From positions 3,408,473-3,472,472 of the forward strand of contig CP075528.1 of the NCBI GenBank assembly GCA_025808875.1: a stretch of DNA of 64,000 nt, given 5' to 3'. The DNA comes from Enhydrobacter sp. GTDB lineage: Bacteria; Pseudomonadota; Alphaproteobacteria; Reyranellales; Reyranellaceae. The notes beneath the pieces are model-generated. The model ran no database searches and was not told the DNA's origin. It saw only the letters and a list, made by a program, of their open reading frames with translations. This document shows, piece by piece, positions 16,176-23,273 of the stretch (positions within the stretch are counted from its first letter, which is position 1; every line of letters begins with the position of its first letter). The translations under genes were made by a program, and so were the position numbers.

Positions 16176-18145
16176 GGGCGCACCATCGTCTCGCCGAGGA
16201 AGCGCGCCACGAGGAGGCCGCCCTCATCGAGGCCGGGCACGCGCGCCTCATCGGCATCGTCGTATGCCCGGGCGGTGGCCGGCCGCGCCAGCATCTGCAA
16301 GGCGGCGATATCGGCATCCTTGCCGACGGGCGTGCGCGACTTCCCGAGCTCGTGCGCGAATATCCGGCCGATGTCGGCATTGGTGAAGCCGATCTCCGCA
16401 AACTTCCCGGCGGCCGGCGCGAGGTAGCGGGCCCGCAGCAGATAGGGGAAGCGGCCGGATGTGTCGCTGCTGGCCGCCTGTGCCGCCAGCACCTCCGGTG
16501 GCCGGGCGCCCGGCAGCCGCCACTTGCCTACCCACGTCGCCGCGAGCCCGCTCGGCCTCTGCACGCCGATCGCGAGACTGGCTCGGCCGTTGGCTTCCTT
16601 CGCCGTGCCGTCGAGCAGCTTGTGGGCGAGCGCCAGCACATCGCGGAACGGTTCGTGATGGTCGGCGAACACGATGGCCGCCGAAATGTCGGGCACCCCG
16701 CCTCCCGGCGCCTGCACGCCCCGCGCCCGGAAGGCGTCGCGATAGGCATCTGCCAGCGCCGAGGCGGTACCGATCGCCGCCTCGACGGCGAGCAAGGCGA
16801 GAACGTCGTCGCCTCCAGCATAGATCGCCACGCCGTCGGTGGCGGCTGGATGGCCCTCCTCGAGGCCGAAGTGCCTGGTCACCGCGCGCGTGAAGTCAGC
16901 CAGCGCACGCGACACATCGGCATCGCGTTCGCCGTCGAGCAGAGGGCCGACTCGGTCGCCGTCCATCAGCAGCAACGCATAGTAAGAGGGTGGCTCCTTG
17001 GCCAGCGGTCCGCCGCCGGCCCTGGTGCTGCGTCCTGCCGCTTCGCCGATCGCTCGATGCAGGCCGCGCAGCGTTGCCCGCTGTTCGCGGTCGGCGTCAA
17101 CCTCGAGCGGATCGCCGCCGCGGTCTAGCAGCGGCAACGTCCGCGGGTTCATCAGATCGTCGAGCCGCAGGAAGCTCGAATCGAGGGCCGCGAAACTGTG
17201 ACCGCCGCCGGCGAATGCGGCCGCGGCCGCGGCGACGCAGCGGACTCGCGAGTTCTGTTCGCCGAAGTGGCGGTTGCTCAGGTTGCCATCGATCTTCGCC
17301 GCGAGCGCGTCGCAAGCGTCCACCGCCTCTTTCCGACGTGCCGCCGCCGCGAGCCAGCGGGCCGCCGCGACATGGCCCGTCGACGGCCAGTTCACGGTCA
17401 TCATGGGATCGCCACCCGGTACCCAGCGGATGGCGCGCTCGAGCCGGGCGCGCTCCAGCCGCGGAAACAGGCGCTTGATCAGCGCCAGCGCACACAGCCG
17501 CTCGCCGTCGCGCAGGTCGAGCCGGTCGCCGCGGCGCAGCGCGTCCCAGAAGCCGTTGTTCTCGGCCCGTTTGCCGATCCGGCTCCAGCCGGACAGCTCC
17601 TGCCAGTCGCCCATCAGGGTGCAGTGCTCGCCGCCCTGGTCCGGCGGCCGATGGCTGCGCCAGTTCTTGCGCGCCTCCAGCCAGCCGCCCTCGCTGCCGT
17701 CGGCCGGGCCCAGCACCCAGTTGATCTCCCAGAACTGCTGGACCTGCGCGTGCCACACATCGGCGGTGCCATTGCCGAGAACCTCGACCGGCTTCACGAA
17801 CTGCTCGTACACTTCCTGCGCGACGCGCAGCCACGCCGCACGCACCGCAGCCACCACAGCGTCGGGATCGAAGCCATTGTCCGGCCCGACTGCCTTGAAT
17901 TGGTTGGGCAGCGTGGCCAGCAGCGGCTCGCCGTCGTTCTTCTCGATCGCCGAGATCAGCGCGTCGCCGGCGACGTCGGGGAATGCGATGTCCCAGCCCG
18001 CCTTAGCCCGCACCGCCGCCATGGCGTGGCCGGCGAGCCACGACAGCAGGAACGACCCCGCCCACAGATCTCGCGTGCGCCTCGCCTGGGCGATGAAGGC
18101 CTGCACCGGTCCGAGCGAGAAGCGGAAGACCTGCCGCTCGTTCAT
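16172..18145 (-). CDS. cas10: Cas10/Cmr2, cyclase-competent, without HD nuclease domain
   Basis: The protein has 657 residues, shorter than HD-containing Cmr2 proteins. It begins directly with FSLGPVQAFIAQARRTRDLW, the conserved start of the first palm-like region, so the N-terminal HD DNase domain is absent. The second palm domain carries the DGD segment at about 395-397 and the YAGGDD loop at about 443-447, the site that makes cyclic oligoadenylate from ATP. The expected output is thus second-messenger synthesis on target RNA binding, without single-stranded DNA cutting. This fits a locus with several CARF proteins. Start and stop both overlap neighbouring genes by four bases. Confidence 0.9.
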   Translation of the reverse strand: MNERQVFRFSLGPVQAFIAQARRTRDLWAGSFLLSWLAGHAMAAVRAKAGWDIAFPDVAGDALISAIEKNDGEPLLATLPNQFKAVGPDNGFDPDAVVAAVRAAWLRVAQEVYEQFVKPVEVLGNGTADVWHAQVQQFWEINWVLGPADGSEGGWLEARKNWRSHRPPDQGGEHCTLMGDWQELSGWSRIGKRAENNGFWDALRRGDRLDLRDGERLCALALIKRLFPRLERARLERAIRWVPGGDPMMTVNWPSTGHVAAARWLAAAARRKEAVDACDALAAKIDGNLSNRHFGEQNSRVRCVAAAAAAFAGGGHSFAALDSSFLRLDDLMNPRTLPLLDRGGDPLEVDADREQRATLRGLHRAIGEAAGRSTRAGGGPLAKEPPSYYALLLMDGDRVGPLLDGERDADVSRALADFTRAVTRHFGLEEGHPAATDGVAIYAGGDDVLALLAVEAAIGTASALADAYRDAFRARGVQAPGGGVPDISAAIVFADHHEPFRDVLALAHKLLDGTAKEANGRASLAIGVQRPSGLAATWVGKWRLPGARPPEVLAAQAASSDTSGRFPYLLRARYLAPAAGKFAEIGFTNADIGRIFAHELGKSRTPVGKDADIAALQMLARPATARAYDDADEARVPGLDEGGLLVARFLGETMVRP

Positions 18146-19407
18146 GGCCACACCTGCTGCCGGTCGGGGAAGTAGAACTGTTGGGGAACGAGCTTCGTGC
18201 CGGACACGCCGACCGTGCCGTCGACGAAGCCGGTGAGCACCTCCCATGCACGCATGTCCTCGAAGCTCGGCGCCAGGGTGCGCCGCAGAATAGCGATTGG
18301 ATTCTTCGGGTCGCCCGTCTTCACCTCCACGTCCAGGCCGTCGCCCGGCGCCAGCTTGGCTGGCAGCATCGCCGCCACCGCAAGATGACCGCCATTGGCC
18401 AGGTGCTGGATGTGCAGCAGCAGCGGACTGCCGCGACGCTCGCGTCCAGCCGGCTTCACGAACCTCACGTCGCAGCGGTTGTGGCCGAGGGGCATGCCGA
18501 ATGCGATGCGGTCTGGATGGCTCGGAGCGCCTGCCGCGTGCGGGTTCTTCGCCCAATCGTGATCGGCGACGAAGTTCTTCTCCGGGACCTCGCCGCTGAC
18601 GGTGAGGCGCGTCTTGCCCATCTTCACCCCGAAGCTGCGATAGCGCACCATTTGCCGGCCGACTTCGTCCATCAGCGACAGCGCGCTGCCGCCCCGGCTC
18701 GCCAGCACCCAGATCCGGCTGCGCTCCGATAGCGCGGGAAAACCGGGCAGCGCGGTAAAATCCGCCACCTCAGGGTAGCGGGCTCGCACCGCCGCGAGCC
18801 GGCGGCGATAGTCGTCCCCGTCGGTGCACGGCCCGATGGCGAGCGCTGGCGCATCGCGCAAGCCGAGACTATCGAGGGACAGGCTGCCGAAGGCGCGCGA
18901 CTTGCGAGCGCCGATACCGCCCACCAGGCCCAGCAGCTCGAGTGCATCGGCGATCTGCTGGCCCTCGGCGGTCCAAGCCACGCCATCGTGCAGCGCTTTG
19001 CCCGGGGCCACGACATCGAGCTGAAGCCTCATCGGTGCGCTTGCGGTCCAGAAGCACCGGCGCCCCTTCAATCCTTGGCCGGCCAAATAGCCGAGTCCAG
19101 GTTGGGTCTTGTCGATCACCGTCTCTGCAGCGACAGCCTTCGGCTCCTCCGTTGCCCAGCGCAGCCGCCATTTGAAGCGGCTCGCTCCATATTTGCGCCC
19201 CCTCTGAACCGCCGCGCCAAACAGACGGCCCTCGGCTTCAGCCAGCCTGCCGACATCGGCGCCCAACCGCGCGTGATTCAACGCGCGCCACCAAAAGCGT
19301 GCCGCGCCCTTGAGGCCGCGCAGGTTGAGCTCGGCTTGGCCTTCGCCCGCGGGCGCACCGAGAAATACAGGCGTCGTGACCCGGTAACGGACGAGCAGAG
19401 TCTGCAT
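18142..19407 (-). CDS. cmr1: Cmr1, RAMP subunit of the type III-B effector
   Basis: This 421-residue protein has two RAMP-like halves. RYRVTTPVFLGAP, then LRGLKGAARFWWRAL and GLVGGIGARKSRAFGSL, are the characteristic Cmr1 segments. It occupies the crRNA 3' region together with Cmr6. It is the first gene of the interference operon. About 200 bases separate it from cas2, and that gap holds a GCAAGGTTGC palindrome 152 bases before the start, so the operon may have its own promoter there. I see no other gene in that gap. Confidence 0.87.
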   Translation of the reverse strand: MQTLLVRYRVTTPVFLGAPAGEGQAELNLRGLKGAARFWWRALNHARLGADVGRLAEAEGRLFGAAVQRGRKYGASRFKWRLRWATEEPKAVAAETVIDKTQPGLGYLAGQGLKGRRCFWTASAPMRLQLDVVAPGKALHDGVAWTAEGQQIADALELLGLVGGIGARKSRAFGSLSLDSLGLRDAPALAIGPCTDGDDYRRRLAAVRARYPEVADFTALPGFPALSERSRIWVLASRGGSALSLMDEVGRQMVRYRSFGVKMGKTRLTVSGEVPEKNFVADHDWAKNPHAAGAPSHPDRIAFGMPLGHNRCDVRFVKPAGRERRGSPLLLHIQHLANGGHLAVAAMLPAKLAPGDGLDVEVKTGDPKNPIAILRRTLAPSFEDMRAWEVLTGFVDGTVGVSGTKLVPQQFYFPDRQQVWP

Positions 19408-19558
19408 TCAGCGCCCCTTCCCCACGCGGCCCCCACGCCGCGTCACCGTGCACTCGCATAAGCTTGGCGCGCCATGGTTGCATTGTCCAGCCATGCCGTT
19501 CGCGCCCATTGGCCGACGCCCGGTATTATGACGGGCCCCGGCCGGTGCCCGTCGCCCT

Positions 19559-19568
19559 GCAAGGTTGC
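19559..19568. promoter_or_regulatory. GCAA-NN-TTGC palindrome between cas2 and cmr1
   Basis: GCAAGGTTGC is a perfect 4-2-4 inverted repeat with a different centre from the others. It lies in the 199-base gap upstream of the cmr operon, between the adaptation and interference modules. Confidence 0.45.
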
Positions 19569-19606
19569 ACCCACAATCTCTCCAGGAGGCGGGCAGAACC
19601 GTATGC

Positions 19607-19894
19607 TCACATTACCCAGAAGTCGTCGCCGCCCGCCATCGGGACGGCGCCCCAGGCGCGGGACGCGGCGAGGCCGGCGCGACCGACGGTGTAGAAGCGC
19701 AGTGAATCACAAGGGCCCAGCAACTTCGCTAGCGTCTCTCCGACGCGGTGTGCCTTGGTGGTCTGCATGCGCGCCTCGAACACGCTCTCCTGCACCCGCA
19801 CGGCAACCTTCTCCAGACGCTTGGCGAGCCGGCGGCGCGCCTTGTTGGACGACACGTCGTAGCAGATCACGATCAGCTGGTCGGTGGCGGGCAT
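19607..19894 (-). CDS. cas2: Cas2 adaptation protein
   Basis: This 95-residue ferredoxin-fold protein shows LIVICYDVSSNKARRRLAKRL with the conserved Asp after the first strand, then VRVQESVFEARM and DSLRFYTVG, the standard Cas2 pattern. It forms the central dimer of the Cas1-Cas2 integrase. The ATG shares bases with the RT-cas1 stop (TGATG), so the two are translationally coupled and transcribed together. Confidence 0.9.
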   Translation of the reverse strand: MPATDQLIVICYDVSSNKARRRLAKRLEKVAVRVQESVFEARMQTTKAHRVGETLAKLLGPCDSLRFYTVGRAGLAASRAWGAVPMAGGDDFWVM

Positions 19895-21879
19895 CAGTAG
19901 TCCATGCGGTAGGGCCGGTACGGCTCGCCGCCTTCGAGATGGGCGCGCCACGCTGCGACCTGCTCCTCCATCAGCCGGCGCCAGCGCATCGACCGGCCGG
20001 ACCGCGGGCTCTTGACCGTGCGCGCGAGCCAGCGCTGCCACGCTGACACCAGCCGCGCGTAACCCTCAGGGACCAGCCGCGCCTGGCGGTCGATGCCGGT
20101 GACGAGCTGCTCGGACACCACCGTGCCGTTGCCGATTGCGATGCGCACGAACGCCTCGATCAGCGGCGCCCGAAATTCTTCGACCAGGTCGGAGAGCAGT
20201 CCCGGATGGCCATCGCGCGCCGTGTGCAGCGCGCCCAGCCCGGGATGCAGGCCATGCCGGCCGGCCAGCGCCGCGAGGTCGCGGTGCAGCAACGTCGACA
20301 CCAGCGACAGCAGGCCGTTCGCCGGATCGGTCGCGGGCCGACGACGGCGGGTGTCGAACTCCCAGCCCGCCTTCAGGGTCGAGCCCCAGGCCGGCCAGTA
20401 GAGCGCCGCGGCGGCGCCTTCGAAGCCCATCAACTCGCTAACGTCGAACGCCGTCTCGAGTCGCCGCGCCATATGGTCGATGCGGGCGGCTGCGTCCGCC
20501 AGCGCAGGATCGTTGCGGGTGCGGTTGATCCGCTTTAGCAACGTAGCCTGGTTGCGCAGCCGGCCCTCGACGACGCGCCGCGCGAGGTCGAGCCGCAGAT
20601 CGGGATCGAGTGCATGCCGCGCCTGCTCGAGATGCAGACCGGCGTGATCGTGCGCCGGCGCGGCCAGGCGCCCGAGCGTCGAACCGTCAGCCGCCACGAA
20701 GGCCACCTCGGCGCCGTCGCGCACCGCGAGCCGCAGCGCGTCGGCGTCCGCCTCGGTGCCGGGCCACAGTTCGATGCGCTGAAGATGCTGCGGCGGGAAG
20801 GCGAGCTTCTCCACCCCCTCCTCGGTCACGGTCAGCGACCTGTTGCGCAAGGTTAGGCGCCGTCCAGGCCGCACCAGATGCAGCACGCGCAGGCCCGGAC
20901 TGTGCGGCGTCGCGCCGTCGTCGGCATCGTCGGTGCCAGCCGGTACAGCAGCCGGCCGCACCGGCGAGGCGCCCGGTTTCGCCGTCTTCGCCGGGTCGTC
21001 GAACACCAGGCACCGCACGAACATCTTGCCGAGGAAGGTAAAGGCGGTGTCGAGCCCGACGATCCGCGTCTTGTCGGCGTGAAGCGACAGGCCGCGCTCG
21101 TCGAGCAGCCGGCCGATCTTCTCGAGCGCCGCCTCGGCCGACGGCTTGCTGCGGCAGAGCAGAACGAAATCGTCGGCGAAGCGGACCAAGCGGAAATTTG
21201 ACGCCATCGCCTTGTCGACGTCGGTGAGATAGAGGTTGGCGAGAAGCGGCGAGATCGGCGCCCCCTGCGGCAGGCCGCGCCGGTTGTCGGAGAAGCTTTC
21301 GAGCCAGAGCCGCAGCACGTCGCGCGCCAGTCCGTCGGGGATCGACTGGCCAAAGCGCTGGATCAGCCGGTCGTGCGGCACCGAATCGAAGTAGTGCAGG
21401 ATGTCGCAGTCGACCACCCAGCCGTAGCCGCGACGGCGCCAGTAGGCGACGCGCGCGACCGCCTGCTTGACCGAGCGGCCGGCGCGATAGGCGAAGCTCG
21501 CGTCGTCCATCTCGGGCTCGAGCAGCGGCGCCAGCACGATCGAGGCCGCCGTCTGCACGACGCGGTCGGCGATGCAGGGAATCGCGAGCGTCCGCACGCC
21601 GCCGCGCGGCTTGGGAATGTCGACCCGGCGTAGCGGACCCGGCACATAGTGGCCCGAGCGGAGGTCGCGATGCAGGCTGATCAGGCGGTCGCCGACATTG
21701 GCCGTATATGTTGCGATGGTGACGCCGTCAGCGCCGGGGCCGCCGGCATTGCGCCGCACGCGTTCCCAGCCCTGGTAAAGCAGCGGCAAGCTGCTGAAGG
21801 TTTCGAAAGCTTCGGCGCCGTCAGGTGACGCCGGCTCACGGTGGCGGGGTGCGCGTTCGACCATAACGCCAACATGCAC
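19894..21879 (-). CDS. cas1: Reverse transcriptase-Cas1 fusion
   Basis: The fusion has 661 residues. The N-terminal half is a group II intron-like reverse transcriptase: GGVRTLAIPCIADRVVQ, the VVDCDI catalytic Asp near 158, GLPQGAPISPLLANLYL near 202-218 and the FADD box at 234-237. After a Pro/Asp-rich linker (about 300-330), the C-terminal half is Cas1, with Glu488 (GFEGAA), His545 (LHPGLGALH) and the acidic residue near 564-568 (DLVEEFR). All catalytic residues of both enzymes are present. Such fusions in type III loci can acquire spacers from RNA. There is no fused Cas6 domain. An ATG at 21864 is an alternative start. A GCAAGATTGC palindrome lies 26 bases upstream. Confidence 0.92.
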   Translation of the reverse strand: MHVGVMVERAPRHREPASPDGAEAFETFSSLPLLYQGWERVRRNAGGPGADGVTIATYTANVGDRLISLHRDLRSGHYVPGPLRRVDIPKPRGGVRTLAIPCIADRVVQTAASIVLAPLLEPEMDDASFAYRAGRSVKQAVARVAYWRRRGYGWVVDCDILHYFDSVPHDRLIQRFGQSIPDGLARDVLRLWLESFSDNRRGLPQGAPISPLLANLYLTDVDKAMASNFRLVRFADDFVLLCRSKPSAEAALEKIGRLLDERGLSLHADKTRIVGLDTAFTFLGKMFVRCLVFDDPAKTAKPGASPVRPAAVPAGTDDADDGATPHSPGLRVLHLVRPGRRLTLRNRSLTVTEEGVEKLAFPPQHLQRIELWPGTEADADALRLAVRDGAEVAFVAADGSTLGRLAAPAHDHAGLHLEQARHALDPDLRLDLARRVVEGRLRNQATLLKRINRTRNDPALADAAARIDHMARRLETAFDVSELMGFEGAAAALYWPAWGSTLKAGWEFDTRRRRPATDPANGLLSLVSTLLHRDLAALAGRHGLHPGLGALHTARDGHPGLLSDLVEEFRAPLIEAFVRIAIGNGTVVSEQLVTGIDRQARLVPEGYARLVSAWQRWLARTVKSPRSGRSMRWRRLMEEQVAAWRAHLEGGEPYRPYRMDY

Positions 21880-21904
21880 GACAACGCCCCGGGCAGTGTC
21901 CGCC

Positions 21905-21914
21905 GCAAGATTGC
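21905..21914 (-). promoter_or_regulatory. GCAA-NN-TTGC palindrome at the RT-cas1 / CRISPR leader divergence
   Basis: GCAAGATTGC is a perfect 4-2-4 inverted repeat between the start of RT-cas1 and the array. It could control both the cas genes to the left and the array to the right. Confidence 0.55.
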
Positions 21915-22080
21915 GCGGACGAGGACCGTGGAACCGGGATCAAGCGCTTGAGATCGCGGCGCAATCACGCGATAATTTCTTACCGCTCCGCTCAGACGGC
22001 GTCAGATTCGAGCGAATTTCCAGAGGGCCGTGGAAACGACCCGAAATTCGGTCGCTGGATCAAGCCGTTAGAGGAGTGGA
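21915..22080 (+). promoter_or_regulatory. CRISPR leader with nested inverted repeats
   Basis: This noncoding stretch lies between RT-cas1 and the first repeat. It contains an AT-rich patch (GATAATTTCTTA near 21970-21982) in otherwise GC-rich DNA. CGAATTTC (22013-22020) and GAAATTCG (22043-22050) form an exact 8-bp inverted repeat, and TTTCCA / TGGAAA lies between them. The orientation, with leader left and transcription rightward, is supported by the repeat ending in ATCAAAAG. Confidence 0.6.
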
Positions 22081-23011
22081 GGCGCGCGCCGCTCACCGGT
22101 CAGACCGGATCAAAAGAGATGTGCGGGTGGTTCATGACTCACTCCTTGGGCGCGCGCCGCTCACCGGTCAGACCGGATCAAAAGCCTTCACAACGGCAAG
22201 TGCTGCCATGATGTTGGCGCGCGCCGCTCACCGGTCAGACCGGATCAAAAGGCGACGGCAAGTTCATTAAAACAAATTCTTACGGCGCGCGCCGCTCACC
22301 GGTCAGACCGGATCAAAAGTGCGAATGATCATGTCTTGGCCCTCCTTAGGGGCGCGCGCCGCTCACCGGTCAGACCGGATCAAAAGTTTGACGAACCGCT
22401 CAACGTGCGGATTCAATGGCGCGCGCCGCTCACCGGTCAGACCGGATCAAAAGACGAATAGCACTTCATCGCACTTCTCCTTATTCTTGCTCTTGAGGGC
22501 GCGCGCCGCTCACCGGTCAGACCGGATCAAAAGGGAAGTTTGGAACCATTCATCTTCATCTCCGGCGCGCGCCGCTCACCGGTCAGACCGGATCAAAAGA
22601 AAGCTTGGCCATCTTGAAGAGAACTCCCAAAGGGCGCGCGCCGCTCACCGGTCAGACCGGATCAAAAGTGACCTTCATCGCACCCTCCTTCGTTAATTGA
22701 GGGCGCGCGCCGCTCACCGGTCAGACCGGATCAAAAGCGAGAGACTTGGTCATGAGTCCTCCGATGTGGCGCGCGCCGCTCACCGGTCAGACCGGATCAA
22801 AAGAGTGCGAGCGCGACGGCCCCAAGTGCCGCCATTGTGGCGCGCGCCGCTCACCGGTCAGACCGGATCAAAAGATGATGCTGCTGATCACGGGCTGTCT
22901 CCGATTTTGGCGCGCGCCGCTCACCGGTCAGACCGGATCAAAAGGCGGCGGAGCCGCAGCGGTTGCAGTCGTTGTGGCGCGCGCCGCTCACCGGTCAGAC
23001 CGGATCAAAAG
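22081..23011 (+). CRISPR. Type III-B CRISPR array, 14 identical 36-nt repeats and 13 spacers
   Basis: Repeats start at 22081, 22149, 22216, 22284, 22351, 22418, 22498, 22564, 22633, 22702, 22768, 22839, 22909 and 22976; each is 36 nt and I see no differences among them. The repeat opens with the palindrome GGCGCGCGCC, holds a CCGGT-CAG-ACCGG hairpin and ends ATCAAAAG, which resembles the AUUGAAAG 5' handle of type III crRNAs and sets transcription rightward. Spacers are 30-35 nt except the sixth (22454-22497), which is 44 nt. No degenerate terminal repeat is visible. Most spacers, read antisense to the crRNA, contain ATG or GTG, six of them with a well-placed Shine-Dalgarno sequence. Confidence 0.98.
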
Positions 23012-23032
23012 ATATGCACTTCAGTCGCTTCG

Positions 23033-23269
23033 CTAGTGGCGATCATTCCTTGGCGAAAGCAGGTCATAGAGGGCTTGGAGCACCAGCACCGCCACGATCG
23101 CTCCAACAATACTACCTCCGTAATCTGCCCATGAGTACGGCAATGCGGATCGAATGCCCTTGATTTCAAATAGCCGACAAGCGCCGATGCTGGCAGCGTA
23201 CATCAGCGCGGCGCGGACTGAGGTTACCGTCGCAACCTGGCCATCACGACAGCGGCGCTCAGCGGACAC
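23033..23269 (-). CDS. Small membrane protein downstream of the CARF-RelE gene
   Basis: About 78 residues are encoded from a GTG at 23269, four bases after the upstream stop. One hydrophobic stretch (ALMYAASIGACRLFEI) and a second clear transmembrane segment (YGGSIVGAIVAVLVLQALY) precede a short charged tail. The tight coupling to the CARF-RelE gene suggests they are made together. It lies between that gene and the end of the array. Small membrane proteins accompany many type III CARF effectors, but I do not recognise this family. Confidence 0.5.
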   Translation of the reverse strand: MSAERRCRDGQVATVTSVRAALMYAASIGACRLFEIKGIRSALPYSWADYGGSIVGAIVAVLVLQALYDLLSPRNDRH

Positions 23270-23273
23270 CCGC

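Noticed and set aside
19894..21000. Reverse transcriptase as part of a retron, DGR or group II intron
   Set aside because: It is fused in frame to a complete Cas1 domain and coupled to cas2; no intron RNA ends, msr/msd or variable repeat are visible.
22319..23163. Open frames across the CRISPR array rich in a repeated APLTGQTGSK-like or AAHRSDRIK-like unit
   Set aside because: They are translations of the repeat itself; the array is noncoding.
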